Shown here: one piece after another, positions 1 through 10,788 of the stretch | Position numbering within the stretch: the stretch's first letter is position 1 | Layout: the number at the start of each line of letters is the position of its first letter | IMG/VR virus record: IMGVR_UViG_3300042477_000562 | Coordinates: 1-49,631 of that record | Origin: a virus | Reading direction: 5' to 3' (one strand) | DNA: 49,631 bases | Program-made: the position numbers and the translations under genes | Notes under the pieces: model-generated | Database searches by the model: none | What the model saw: only the letters and a program-made list of their open reading frames with translations | Told to the model about the DNA's origin: nothing

Positions 1-1
1 T

Positions 2-2728
2 GCAGTTGACAACACCTACAACGTCATCTTCAATCGTATTGGTGCTTACATGAACCCTACAGGTAAAGTTAAGATCAATCGTGGTAGAAATATTCTCGAG
101 GTTCGTCAGACATTGTTGATGCCTCACAATACTCTAGACGTAGATGGTAAAGAAGCAATTTCTCTTTCTCATGCTATGGCTAAAGATGGCAATCGTATTT
201 CTGACGTGATATCTCAGCTTATAAATGGTTGGGTGGATATCGCTAAGGATGCCTGGATCTTCAATATTCAAGGTAACAAAGAAGTAGCACCTACACTATT
301 ATTCATGGTTCAAGCCGGTGTTCCTTTTAAGACTGCTGTTTACTTAGCCTCTCAACCTATGGTTAGAGATTATGTAGAAGCTCAGCGTCTAGCAAAAAGC
401 ACCTTTGGAGATCTTATGGGTACTGCTGCAGAGAATGTAAACTTCTACCGCAACCAAGCTAGAAAAGCTATTCTTTCCGGTGGAAAGTATGGTTTCAATC
501 TTGATCCTAGAAAAGTAGAAAGACAAGATAAAGCTTACATGTACAAAGCAACAGTAGAGCTTACAACAAAAGCTTTTGCTGAAGATAACGGTCAGGTGGT
601 AGACTCAAAACTTACCAGCGAAATCGATAAGTACAAAGAAGCCATTAAAGCTGGAACAGAGCCTGAGTACTCCGAGTATCAAAGAGCTGCTTTCCTGCAC
701 TTCCTTGAAATAGAAGAGATGGCTAAAGCTGTTCGTGATATCAAGATGCGCCTGAACTTCGATACCAGCAAATCTGATAGCTTATTCGATGCTCAGAACA
801 GAACTCTTATGCTCAATGAGCTAAGAGAGAATGGTCGTATTCCTGAGAACATTGTCGATAATATTCTTAAGCACTCTGTTATTGGTAGCTTCTATGTTCA
901 ACCTTTTCAGCTAGAAGTATGGAAAGATCTTTTCCCTCTTCGTAATAGCCCGGTACTGAACAAGTGGTTAGCCGATAAGATGCAAGAAGGTATCATGGAT
1001 GATGTTAACGATACTTTCGGTGATGCAGAAAAGTTTGCCAACGAACTTCGTAACGATCTTGTGAGCTTCATCTTCCAGAATACTGTAAAAGGATTTGATG
1101 TTGACAAGCTTACTCATTACAAAGGTGAAGCCCTAGAAGACATGAGTGCTTCTAAGCTGAACGAAAAAGAGATGGTGTCTAGCTTAGCTATTGGCGTATT
1201 CTTCAAGAATGGTAAAGCTTATGCAGACAAGGAATCCTTAAAGCGTCAATACATCAACCAGCTTTACTCTAAAGAAGCTTATGCAAGCTTCGGCTTAGCT
1301 AAAGTTGCTCCAGGTACATTCGATTCTCAAGAAGAGTACAATCATTTTGTGTTCGAACGTGAATACCTACGCAGCATGTATCCTACAGTTACATCCTTAC
1401 AGAACAACGTAGAGTATAACTGGATAGTGAAAAATGTGAAGGCTGATACTAAGCGTTTAGAAGGTGAGACTGATGAGCAGTTTGGAGAAAGAACAGATCG
1501 TCTGGGTTATGAAGAGTTCATCAAGGAGAAAGCTCTAGAGAATATCTTGAATGGGTCTAAGCTTTTCAAAGGAGACAAGACTTATGCTGATAAGCTTGTT
1601 ATGATAAAGACTATGTTCCCCGAGTTACTCGATGAGTATTCTCTTATCAAGAAGCTTGCAGCATCCTCATCTAAAGTAGGTATGGAGCAGTATACAAACA
1701 TTCAGCTTCAGGATCCTTTAAGCGATCCAGACCTACTGAATCTCTACTACGAGAACATGGTGAGTCTGATGGATCCTACTGTGAAGAAAGTAGAAGATGC
1801 TGCTTCAAATAAGATGATTAGCGATTTCTTTGCGAAGCTTCCTCTTGTTGGCTTCTTGCAATCTGGCTTGAGTACTAAGTCCCAGATGTCTTTCAACCGG
1901 ATTATGCCTCAGGATTCTTTTATAAGAATCATGGAACAACCAATGAAAGAGTATACAGCTAAGCTTAATCCTTTAGCTCTGGATGTGTTTTATAAGAGGT
2001 TTGTTGATCAGAACAGTGCGTCAAGAAGCCGTCTGCGTAACCGTTATAAAAATTACATGGTGCCTGGCTTTAGCTTAAATCAGTCTTACGCTTTATCTAA
2101 AAAAGGAGCTGAGGTATACATGCCTACTGAGTACTCTGAAGCAGCAAGAGAACTTCTCGAGAAAGATTACAGAGGAGTAGAAACTTTTGATGCTAAAGCT
2201 ATCAACTTGGAAACAGCTAATCAAGTCGCACAGAATAATCCGGACAAGGTGTTTGTATACAATGACGCCTTTGAGTCTAGACAAACAACCGGCTTTACTG
2301 GTGAGCGCTCGTTTAAGCAGCTTCCTATTTCCAATAAGGTAGGTCTTCCTACATACAGAGTTTACTCAATCACAAAAGCTACAGCTATCCAAGATGTAAA
2401 CAATGAGATCAATCCTCAGCTCAAAGCTAGAATCGATGAAGCTGTTGAGAATATGAAAGCTCTTCAACGTGAAGGTAAGACTCTTGTGTTCTCTTCTGAA
2501 GGTTATGGTCAAGAATGGAATGGTGTTTATAAAGGCGTTGTTCCAAGGCCAGATGCTCAAGTTAAGGCACCTGAAAGTTTCTTATATTTGTCGGAGCAAT
2601 TGTACCGTAACTTCGGCTACATAAATCCCGGATATCAAGTGAAGGAAAGAGGAAGAGCTGTTATCCAGGAAGGTCAGGAAATCACTGACCAAATGGTAAG
2701 AGATTATATGTCACACTGTTATAGATAA
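2..2728 (+). CDS. Giant virion-associated protein, N-terminal part (partial at window edge)
   Basis: The frame is open to the left edge of the window, so the ATG at 50 is probably internal and the gene is truncated here. About 909 codons are visible. The product is rich in charged helical segments; near the start it has a segment (IAKDAWIFN, then LLFMVQAGVPF) of a kind I associate with very large internal virion or injection proteins of big phages. No enzyme motif was found. It ends at a TAA (2726-2728), and the next large gene starts six bases later in the same frame, so the two may be parts of one giant protein. No Shine-Dalgarno sequence precedes the second part. Role as a structural or ejected protein is inferred from size and context. 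Confidence 0.7.
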   Translation, partial: AVDNTYNVIFNRIGAYMNPTGKVKINRGRNILEVRQTLLMPHNTLDVDGKEAISLSHAMAKDGNRISDVISQLINGWVDIAKDAWIFNIQGNKEVAPTLLFMVQAGVPFKTAVYLASQPMVRDYVEAQRLAKSTFGDLMGTAAENVNFYRNQARKAILSGGKYGFNLDPRKVERQDKAYMYKATVELTTKAFAEDNGQVVDSKLTSEIDKYKEAIKAGTEPEYSEYQRAAFLHFLEIEEMAKAVRDIKMRLNFDTSKSDSLFDAQNRTLMLNELRENGRIPENIVDNILKHSVIGSFYVQPFQLEVWKDLFPLRNSPVLNKWLADKMQEGIMDDVNDTFGDAEKFANELRNDLVSFIFQNTVKGFDVDKLTHYKGEALEDMSASKLNEKEMVSSLAIGVFFKNGKAYADKESLKRQYINQLYSKEAYASFGLAKVAPGTFDSQEEYNHFVFEREYLRSMYPTVTSLQNNVEYNWIVKNVKADTKRLEGETDEQFGERTDRLGYEEFIKEKALENILNGSKLFKGDKTYADKLVMIKTMFPELLDEYSLIKKLAASSSKVGMEQYTNIQLQDPLSDPDLLNLYYENMVSLMDPTVKKVEDAASNKMISDFFAKLPLVGFLQSGLSTKSQMSFNRIMPQDSFIRIMEQPMKEYTAKLNPLALDVFYKRFVDQNSASRSRLRNRYKNYMVPGFSLNQSYALSKKGAEVYMPTEYSEAARELLEKDYRGVETFDAKAINLETANQVAQNNPDKVFVYNDAFESRQTTGFTGERSFKQLPISNKVGLPTYRVYSITKATAIQDVNNEINPQLKARIDEAVENMKALQREGKTLVFSSEGYGQEWNGVYKGVVPRPDAQVKAPESFLYLSEQLYRNFGYINPGYQVKERGRAVIQEGQEITDQMVRDYMSHCYR

Positions 2729-2734
2729 TACGAT

Positions 2735-5700
2735 ATGTTAGCATGCCCGTTTGGACCGGAGTGGGATACACTCGTTAAAGAAGTAGGTAAATTTCAAGCC
2801 TACAGAGACTACCTTCAACATGATGGTGAAATTCGTACGCCGGAAGAGGTGAAATCCAAACTGGCATCGGAAGGTATTATGACCTCCATGTATCCAGCTC
2901 ACCAGTATCAAATAGAGCGTACGCCTAATACTGCAGCCACAGCTACAGTAGAGGTGTTTACTTCTATGGCTGAAGCTCTTCTTAGTAAGTTCCCGGAAGG
3001 ATATACATACAGATTAGAACACCGTACAGATGTTCCTTGGAAAGGTTATGTTGAGCCAGCTAATCCGAATTCTGTAGGAGGAAAACCTACCATTGTGATC
3101 AATACTGCTAAAGCTAGTCTTGATACACCTCTACATGAGTTTGGTCATATTTTCCTGAACATGGTCCGTCAGGAGAATATTCGTCTTTATTTCCAGTTGA
3201 TGAATGGCGTCTTTACTACAGAGACTGTTGACGAAACAGCTATGGATCCTAAAACCGGTAAAGAGGTCACCAGAAAAAAGATTGTAGGTTATAAACCTAA
3301 GGACAAGTACAAGACCTTGTTCGAAGAGATCCAGCGTCTGTATCCTAACAGTACAGAAGAAGAACATGCAGAGGAGCTCATCACGGAGCTCCTTGGTCGT
3401 TATGCTTCGGAGTACTATGATCCTGCTACAGGTAAAGTAAAAAAAGACTTCGAGAGTGATGATTCAATCTTGAAAGGTATTGCCAGTACCTTGAAGAAAA
3501 TATGGGAAGCTATTAAGGATGCTCTCTTCAGAAACACAGTTCTTGTAGAAGTCAAAGACCTTAATCCTAATGCTACAATAGAGAATCTTGCTATGATTCT
3601 GGCTCACCCTATGGTGAAGTTCAATGTAGGATCCATGCGACAAAAAGTAAGTGAGCAGCAAGTAGAAGGATTGAAAAAGCGCTTGACTCAAATGAAGAGC
3701 CTTAAGGATAGCTTCATAGCTGATCCCACTATTACTTTAGTAAGATCTGGTAACTACCAGTATCTTCTTACAAAGAAGCAAGGCGAACGTCTAGAGCTTA
3801 TTAGATCGAAGCTTCCGATGATTCGTGCCTATGTAGATACTAATCCTAACGGTCCAAAAATTCGTCACGCTAAAGGTGTGTATGGAGGCTCAACCAAATT
3901 CCGTAATGGACTAGAGAAGTTGGCTAGTATTTATCTTGAGAAACCGAACATGTCGACTCAAGAAAAGCTTGCCGTTCTCGATCGTCCAGAATTCTCTCGA
4001 GTAAAGACTATACTACAAGCTTATCCTGATGGTCTAGATTATGTTGTAGAAAAAGTTTCCGGACCAAACCATGCTTATGTTATTGATCAAGCTGTAAAAG
4101 ATGCAGCGATACTTTTCTGGGGTAGTGGTCGTGGAAGTGCTTCTCGAGATTATGAACAACATACACCAGAGATGCTTTTAAAGCAGCTTCTTGATGGAAG
4201 CGATGAACATCTCAACAGGATATTCAACTTCCCAAAAGCTTTTGCTAAAACACATGCGATAATAGACAGAGCTCCTAGTGTTCAAACAGTATTGGAGGCC
4301 ATTGACAAAAAGATTCAGGAGTACACTAAAGCTATAGAATCTCCTTCTGCTTACTTTAATAAATCTCGTAGAGCTACATTTAAGGTATCCTCTGTAAGAC
4401 CTACAACAGGAGAAGTCATCGAAGATGAGATTACTGTAGCAGGTAATCTGAGAGAAGATGGAGATGTTGAAGTATCGTTTAGCTCAGACATTTGGAGCAT
4501 GACGGATCCTTATTGGATTGTACCAGCCACAGAAAGAAATATTGGAGAAGGTAGTCGCGTTGTAAAAATCAGTGCTTCTGGAAGATCTGTGTCAAGATCT
4601 CGCACATCTGAAAGGATGGATACTCGAGATGAGTATGGAGTAGTTGAACATGATAATACTTCAGCTCTGATTTTACCTGCCGGTGCTTTCAGAGAATATA
4701 TGGATGCCAAGAGAAATGGCGACAATACTCAGATGGAGTATTGGCATAACAAAGCAACTCTTGTACCTATCAATACCCTTGAGGTAAAACAGTCTCAAGA
4801 TAAGAGAGCTCTAGATGTAATGAATGGTGTGGTAGAAACTCTTGCTGCTATGTTCGAAGACGTGGATTACACCTCATTTATCTTTACCCCGATGTCTGGA
4901 GAATCTCTAACAAGAGAGACCGGTGAAATGCGTGAGAAGCTTTATAACCTTACGGCTAAACGTCTTTTTGGAAGATGGTCTCCTCTAGGAGAAGGAGTCT
5001 TCTCAAGAAGGCTTATGGTACCAAACTGGTTCCGTCCTGGTATCAAGATGGAGAAACCGGTTTACCAGATGGACAGTGCACCAGACAGCTTAAATCAGTT
5101 TGTAGAAGATACAGCTGACAACATGGCTACTCTTGGTATTGAAGCTATAAGAGGTTCCATTAAAGTAGACGAACGTACACAAGATAACGCTTCTGGAGTA
5201 GGTGCTATTAAAGCTTTTGCCCGTGGACTAGCTGGTCAGCTTACTCTTGAAGGAAAGCCTGTTAACTATGCATTCATCGATACTGCAGAAGCACAACGAT
5301 TGACTGAAGGAAAAAAGAATCCTTGGTCCGGAGAGAAAGCCTTCTTCATTGGAGATACTGTATACTTTGTGGGAGATAACATTTCTTTGAGTGATGTTTT
5401 CCACGAGTTTGCTCACCCGTTTGTACGTACTCTTTTCTACCAGAATGAAGGTCTTTTCCGAAAGCTGTATCAAGATCTAGTAAGTACTCAAGAAGGTATT
5501 GCTCTTTATAATCAGGTAAAACTTGCTTATCCGGAGCTTAATGATACGGATCCTCTCTTCATGGAAGAGATGCTTGTCAGAGCTATTACTACTGCGGCAA
5601 ACTTGGAACAACAAGGCAAGAGTGAATCTAAAGGGTTCGCGAAGTTTATGAAAGATCTTCTTTACGCTATAAAGCAGATGCTTCGTAAAGCTTTCGGTCA

Positions 5701-8700
5701 GTCCTCAAATGTTTCTAAGCTTGGTCCCAACACTACTATTAAGCAGTTAGCTGATATGCTCAAGGAGGGTAAGAACTTTATACTCGATGAGCAGGTAACT
5801 GAGAATATTGATACAGTAGCTTATGTCAGAGATACTCGCAAGTTTATCGAAGATGTAGCTATGATCACTAAACCAGAGCTCATGAGCATCACAGTAAGAG
5901 CTCATGATATTGCTCTTAAGCATATTGACACGGTAATGCGTAATAAGAATTACCGGGAAATTGCTTCCATCTTGGCAGATGAGTTCAAGCGTGGAGATCT
6001 TCAAGAGATACAACGTAATCTGAACAAGTTTGCTAAACCTCTTGAGGATAAGCTTCGTGCTAAAAGAGACGAGGTTGAATACAATAAAGCTCATGCGGAA
6101 GCCTTGGTGAATACTTTCTTCAGGCTTCAAAACATGGTTGGTAAAATCAAAGAGCATATGAAAGAGTTGTCCAAAGATCCGGACAGCATTGATAATATGC
6201 ACAAGGCTTATTACTACGACTACTTGCTTCGTTACTGGAGCGATTATATCGATGAGGTAATCGAGACAATGAATGAAGCTGAGGTACCAGAAACTTCTCC
6301 TCTGTCAGAGCTTGTCACAAGTATCAAACGCGGTATCGAAAGTAGTAAGGATTATACCAAGAAGATGTATGCTACTGGTGTGAAGGATGTCCTTTATTCT
6401 GAGCTGCGTCCAATGGCAGAAAGAATAGCAGAGCGCTATAGTAAGATCATTGAGAATCTGAAAAAGAACAATGCTGATCCTAAGCTTATCGATAAGTGGA
6501 TGATGGAGTACTATGGACTCAATCAAGAAGAGCTTGCTCGTAAGGAAGGATTAGAAAACGCTTACAAGAACGGTCTCATTACTACTGAGCAAAAGAAAGA
6601 GCTTGACTTCCTACGTAAGAAATCTCTTGATGGTGCACAGATCACTGATGAAAAGATCGAGATGGCTCTTAAAGGGGAGCTTAAAGATGCTAACGTGTTC
6701 AACTCCTTCTTTGAGGGATACATGTACAATACAGATCCTGTCATAGGAGGCTTTGCACTTTATGTGAAAAACCAGATGTCCGATGTGATGAACGCGGCCA
6801 TGGTTAAGTTCAACGATTATGCTAAAGATCTTAAGCCTTTGCTAGAAGCTGCTGGTTACAATCCAGCTAATGTTAATGAGCTCATAGAAAAAGTTGGCAG
6901 AAGAGAGCTTATAGGTAAGATTGACTCTTACGGTAAGTGGGTAGAAAAAGAAGTATGGACTCTTAAGAGTGCACATACCGGTTGGAGAATTGCCATGGAT
7001 AGAGCTCGTAGAGCAATTGATGATGCTCAGCGTCAATACAGCATGACAGGTACAAGTGAAGATCATGAGAAACTTGTAGAAGCTGTTGCTGACAGAAAGA
7101 AACTATTACGTGATTACTTCCACCAGGAATATGATAAGAAGGTCTATGCTCGAGATTACATGCTTGAGAAAGGCTACAAAGTTGTCGATGGTGTAGATAT
7201 TGGTATTGAAGCAGCTTATCGTAGAGATAAGATCTTTGAACTGATGGCCGAGATATCCAATCCTCTTACCACGCAGATGGAGCATCTGGAGATGGCGGAA
7301 CAAATGGATAATCTGTGGAGAGAGTATCACCAACTTTATTCCTTAGTGGATCTTAACGGTAAACTTAAGACCGGAGTGGATCGTGAGGTGGCATTACTTT
7401 TAAAGGAGCATCGTGCAGCAGGAGTAGATACAGATCAATATCTTCCTGATGGTTCGCTCAATCCTAACTACATGAAGTCTTTCCATGACTGGAAACTTCG
7501 TACAGGTGTATTTGAAAACACCTTAGCTCAGTTTGAGCAAGAGCTTGTAAACAAGTATGGTAAAGATACACCAGAGTTCAACTTCTTCCGTGAACAATGG
7601 ATCAAGAAGAACACGAGAACTGTGATCAAGCCTGAGTTCTATGAAGAGCGTAAGAAGATCCTTGAGGCTATTGATACGATCATGGCTAAGCTTCCTGATG
7701 CTCAACAAAAGAAGCTTAATGTTTCTGAGATGTGGTCTCAGATTCTAGATCTTACTGCCGGTAATCGTGATGAAGATGGTCAACCTAATGGCTTAAACTT
7801 TACTGAGCAAGGTATAGCTTTCATAAAGGAAAAGCAGCTTGAGATCCAGAAAGCTATGGAGAAGTTCGCAGGTTTATCTGGCTTGAACAAGCAAGAAGCT
7901 GCAGAACTTCAGGGTTACTGGGATGTTATAAATGCGAAGGAGCGTCGACTTACTCCTGAAGAACAGGAGCGATTCAATGCTTTGATGTCCATCTCAGATA
8001 ATACAGGCTTGAGTAAACTCGATAAGCAAAAGCTTTTCGGCTTATTTGCTAAGCTTCAAGGTCTGCAAAAGAAAGAAGCCACTGATTATTATGTGAGCAT
8101 CATGAACAACTGGTTGAGTAAACTCAATACAGGTCTCATGATGAATGAGCTTGGTACGAATACCATTACTCGTGAAGCAGCTAATATGATTCTAGAGGAT
8201 CATGTTATCAACCCACTTTTACAACAAGATGAAGAGTTCAAAACCTGGTTTAAGAATAACCACATACGCAAGACCGTTTATGATAAAGAGTCTGGTCAAC
8301 AGAAAGAGATCTGGGAAAGAATCTATGCCTGGAATGTCGTCCGACCAGTTGAGAAAGAATTTTACGAACAGACAGAGATCAAGAGAGAAGATGGTACGTC
8401 AGAAATCATTGACGGATTACCCTCACTTAAATATTATGCTCGGGTTGTAAAACCTCAGTATCGTACAGAAAGAGTGGTTGGAGTAACCGTGGATAACCAA
8501 GGTAACTTCTTACCTAGAACAGATGTGGCTGATAGTCCTTACATCGATCATGAGTATATGCAAATGTCGAAGACTGATCCTAAGCATTACGCTATTCTCG
8601 AGAAGATGAAAGAACATCATCTTAAGAACCAGGAGAGTCTCGGCTATAAGAATCGTTTATACCTAGATATTCCTCGTTACCGTAAGAATGCTCTGGAAGT

Positions 8701-10732
8701 TGTTCGTACTAAAAAGCTGAAGGTGATTGCCGGAGGACTAGGTGAAAAGAATTTCCCTTTCCTTCAGATCATGGTGGAACGCGTTAAGAACTTCTTCCGC
8801 AAAGCTAAAGATCAAAAAGGATCCGAGTACAACTGGGAAGATGATGCAGTACTAGTTCGTGCAGACATGTTCGATAACGAGATTGCAAGTATCCCAATCA
8901 GCGGTCTCTATGATATCGATATTGATGACACATCAGTAGATGTTAATCAGTCACTGATGCGTTATATGTTCTCGGCTGAACGTCACAAGAAGCTTGTTGA
9001 GATCAACCCTGTTGCTCAAGCGTTAAAGACTACTGTGAATGATCCTAAGAATCTTGCTAAGCAAATGGATCGCATCAATAAGTTCAACTTTATACACCGT
9101 GGAGTTGTCACTTATCTGAATAAGAAAGGACGCTACACTCGTCAAGCTGCAGTGAACAATTTCATCGAGCGTGAGTTCGAAGGACAGGTTGATGCCGGGT
9201 TTACAAAAGATATGCCTTGGTTACAGAATGCAAGTAACATTATCATGGGTCGTGCAGCATTCAGTTTCTTTGCTTTGAACATTCCTTCCGCTGTAAAGAA
9301 TGCCATCGGTGCAAAGTGGCAAGCTATGATTCATATGGCAGGGGGTATTGATGTAGATGCTGTGTCTATGAGTAAAGGTGAAGGATGGTCTTTTAATACC
9401 ATGGCTCAAATAAGTTCTCAGATCTACACGAGAGGACCTAAGCCTTTGAACATGCAGATTCTAGATTCTTTTGATGCTATTCGTGAAAGAGCTGAAGATA
9501 AGCTTCCAGAGTCAATGTCTCGTACTTTCATGCATGATGCTGTTAACTTCAGTTGGCTTATGAACTTCCGTAAATGGACCGAGATGCAAGCTACAGCTCA
9601 ACTTTTTGCAGGTATGATGTATAAGCAAAAGGTTGACATGAAGGGTAAAGAGATTTATTACATGGATGCCTGGGAAACTAGAGATGGTCAGCTTAGACTT
9701 AAAGATGGTATTGATGTAAGATGGTCAAACATTCCTACTGAATATACTGTTCAGGAAGGTGATACCATGGCTTCGCTTGCTGCTAAGTTCAACATGTCAG
9801 AGGAAGATCTGCGAAAAGAAATTAGCGGAAAGCTTAAAGCTGGTAAGGAGATAACTATCAATAATGGTAAGTACAAAGCTTTCAAGAATAGAGTGCACTC
9901 TGTTACTATGAATCTGAACGGAGCATATTCTAAGTTTGATCAACCGGAAGCACAGCGTTATTTAGCATTCCGACACATCTCTTTCTTGAAGCGTTTCTTT
10001 ACCACGATGTTTGTTAATCGCTGGGGATACTCAGGATCTATTCTTGGAGCCAAAAGAGGTCGTGTTAACCCTGGAATGGGTGACATCCATGAAGGTTATT
10101 ATGTTACCACGTTAAAGACTCTGTGGCGCACGATTGAGTTTGGTGGGAAGAATCTTCCGCATATGACTCCAGAAGAGCGTGCAGCGCTTAAAAAGACCCT
10201 TGTCGAGGTAATGGCGGCTATAGCTCTATTGATGGTTGTTGCTCCAATGTTAGGATGGGATCCTACAGATCCAGAACGTTATGAAAAACTTCGTAAGCGC
10301 AGTGGTAATCTTCCTTTCTTCGGTCTTGTACCAGAAGATCCAGAACACCCATTCAATATGGGAGGGTGGTTAATGAACCATGCCTTATTGATGACTCTTC
10401 AAGTGCGGGCTGAGAACGAAGCTTTCATTCCTTGGATGGGCTTTGGTCTTGACAATTACTACGAGACTTTCACTGATGCTACATCGATCGGATACGGTCC
10501 TACGCTGAAATCGTATAAGCAAATGCTAGAATACCTCTACATGGAGATGACTGGTAACCCTTATGCTTATTATCAGAAAGATGCTGGTCCATACGAGTGG
10601 CAAAAAGAGGGAGGATCTAAGCTTATGACTACCTTCTGGAAGTCTCTCGGTCTAACAGGTGGTTCAATTGATCCAGTTACAGCCATCAAGAATAATCCTA
10701 CGCTTTCCTCTGGGAGCAGCAAGATGAGATAA
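2735..10732 (+). CDS. Giant virion protein (2665 aa) with two zincin motifs and a LysM-like segment
   Basis: This protein is far longer than ordinary phage structural proteins and resembles multidomain internal virion or injection proteins. Two HExxH motifs are visible: HEFGH at residues 134-138 and HEFAH at 890-894, each in a small zincin-like context. A LysM-like segment (YTVQEGDTMASLAAKF, about residues 2336-2376) suggests peptidoglycan binding. A conserved-looking stretch, IPISGLYDIDIDD, lies near residue 2060, and a hydrophobic helix (MAAIALLMVVAPMLGW) near residues 2490-2510 could insert in a membrane. The middle third is mostly charged coiled-coil or helical sequence. It is the last late gene on this strand and runs into a bidirectional terminator. 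Likely delivered with the DNA or placed inside the tail/capsid; the protease activity is inferred from motif only. Confidence 0.75.
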   Translation: MLACPFGPEWDTLVKEVGKFQAYRDYLQHDGEIRTPEEVKSKLASEGIMTSMYPAHQYQIERTPNTAATATVEVFTSMAEALLSKFPEGYTYRLEHRTDVPWKGYVEPANPNSVGGKPTIVINTAKASLDTPLHEFGHIFLNMVRQENIRLYFQLMNGVFTTETVDETAMDPKTGKEVTRKKIVGYKPKDKYKTLFEEIQRLYPNSTEEEHAEELITELLGRYASEYYDPATGKVKKDFESDDSILKGIASTLKKIWEAIKDALFRNTVLVEVKDLNPNATIENLAMILAHPMVKFNVGSMRQKVSEQQVEGLKKRLTQMKSLKDSFIADPTITLVRSGNYQYLLTKKQGERLELIRSKLPMIRAYVDTNPNGPKIRHAKGVYGGSTKFRNGLEKLASIYLEKPNMSTQEKLAVLDRPEFSRVKTILQAYPDGLDYVVEKVSGPNHAYVIDQAVKDAAILFWGSGRGSASRDYEQHTPEMLLKQLLDGSDEHLNRIFNFPKAFAKTHAIIDRAPSVQTVLEAIDKKIQEYTKAIESPSAYFNKSRRATFKVSSVRPTTGEVIEDEITVAGNLREDGDVEVSFSSDIWSMTDPYWIVPATERNIGEGSRVVKISASGRSVSRSRTSERMDTRDEYGVVEHDNTSALILPAGAFREYMDAKRNGDNTQMEYWHNKATLVPINTLEVKQSQDKRALDVMNGVVETLAAMFEDVDYTSFIFTPMSGESLTRETGEMREKLYNLTAKRLFGRWSPLGEGVFSRRLMVPNWFRPGIKMEKPVYQMDSAPDSLNQFVEDTADNMATLGIEAIRGSIKVDERTQDNASGVGAIKAFARGLAGQLTLEGKPVNYAFIDTAEAQRLTEGKKNPWSGEKAFFIGDTVYFVGDNISLSDVFHEFAHPFVRTLFYQNEGLFRKLYQDLVSTQEGIALYNQVKLAYPELNDTDPLFMEEMLVRAITTAANLEQQGKSESKGFAKFMKDLLYAIKQMLRKAFGQSSNVSKLGPNTTIKQLADMLKEGKNFILDEQVTENIDTVAYVRDTRKFIEDVAMITKPELMSITVRAHDIALKHIDTVMRNKNYREIASILADEFKRGDLQEIQRNLNKFAKPLEDKLRAKRDEVEYNKAHAEALVNTFFRLQNMVGKIKEHMKELSKDPDSIDNMHKAYYYDYLLRYWSDYIDEVIETMNEAEVPETSPLSELVTSIKRGIESSKDYTKKMYATGVKDVLYSELRPMAERIAERYSKIIENLKKNNADPKLIDKWMMEYYGLNQEELARKEGLENAYKNGLITTEQKKELDFLRKKSLDGAQITDEKIEMALKGELKDANVFNSFFEGYMYNTDPVIGGFALYVKNQMSDVMNAAMVKFNDYAKDLKPLLEAAGYNPANVNELIEKVGRRELIGKIDSYGKWVEKEVWTLKSAHTGWRIAMDRARRAIDDAQRQYSMTGTSEDHEKLVEAVADRKKLLRDYFHQEYDKKVYARDYMLEKGYKVVDGVDIGIEAAYRRDKIFELMAEISNPLTTQMEHLEMAEQMDNLWREYHQLYSLVDLNGKLKTGVDREVALLLKEHRAAGVDTDQYLPDGSLNPNYMKSFHDWKLRTGVFENTLAQFEQELVNKYGKDTPEFNFFREQWIKKNTRTVIKPEFYEERKKILEAIDTIMAKLPDAQQKKLNVSEMWSQILDLTAGNRDEDGQPNGLNFTEQGIAFIKEKQLEIQKAMEKFAGLSGLNKQEAAELQGYWDVINAKERRLTPEEQERFNALMSISDNTGLSKLDKQKLFGLFAKLQGLQKKEATDYYVSIMNNWLSKLNTGLMMNELGTNTITREAANMILEDHVINPLLQQDEEFKTWFKNNHIRKTVYDKESGQQKEIWERIYAWNVVRPVEKEFYEQTEIKREDGTSEIIDGLPSLKYYARVVKPQYRTERVVGVTVDNQGNFLPRTDVADSPYIDHEYMQMSKTDPKHYAILEKMKEHHLKNQESLGYKNRLYLDIPRYRKNALEVVRTKKLKVIAGGLGEKNFPFLQIMVERVKNFFRKAKDQKGSEYNWEDDAVLVRADMFDNEIASIPISGLYDIDIDDTSVDVNQSLMRYMFSAERHKKLVEINPVAQALKTTVNDPKNLAKQMDRINKFNFIHRGVVTYLNKKGRYTRQAAVNNFIEREFEGQVDAGFTKDMPWLQNASNIIMGRAAFSFFALNIPSAVKNAIGAKWQAMIHMAGGIDVDAVSMSKGEGWSFNTMAQISSQIYTRGPKPLNMQILDSFDAIRERAEDKLPESMSRTFMHDAVNFSWLMNFRKWTEMQATAQLFAGMMYKQKVDMKGKEIYYMDAWETRDGQLRLKDGIDVRWSNIPTEYTVQEGDTMASLAAKFNMSEEDLRKEISGKLKAGKEITINNGKYKAFKNRVHSVTMNLNGAYSKFDQPEAQRYLAFRHISFLKRFFTTMFVNRWGYSGSILGAKRGRVNPGMGDIHEGYYVTTLKTLWRTIEFGGKNLPHMTPEERAALKKTLVEVMAAIALLMVVAPMLGWDPTDPERYEKLRKRSGNLPFFGLVPEDPEHPFNMGGWLMNHALLMTLQVRAENEAFIPWMGFGLDNYYETFTDATSIGYGPTLKSYKQMLEYLYMEMTGNPYAYYQKDAGPYEWQKEGGSKLMTTFWKSLGLTGGSIDPVTAIKNNPTLSSGSSKMR

Positions 10733-10755
10733 CATCTTTGTCGTCTCACCGACTA

Positions 10756-10788
10756 GAGAAAAAAAAGGGGCTAATGCCCCTTTTTCTC
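10756..10788. terminator. Bidirectional Rho-independent terminator between convergent modules
   Basis: A stem of GGGGC/GCCCC with a TAAT loop is flanked by a run of A on the left and a run of T on the right, so it can stop transcription in both directions. It separates the late + strand gene from the end of the - strand operon. The last codons and TAG stop of the - strand gene lie inside the hairpin. Confidence 0.9.

Noticed and set aside
8900-8960. DIDIDD in the giant protein as an RNA polymerase active site (DxDxD)
   Set aside because: No other double-psi beta-barrel features are visible, and the surrounding IPISGLY...SLMRYM pattern looks like a structural segment instead.
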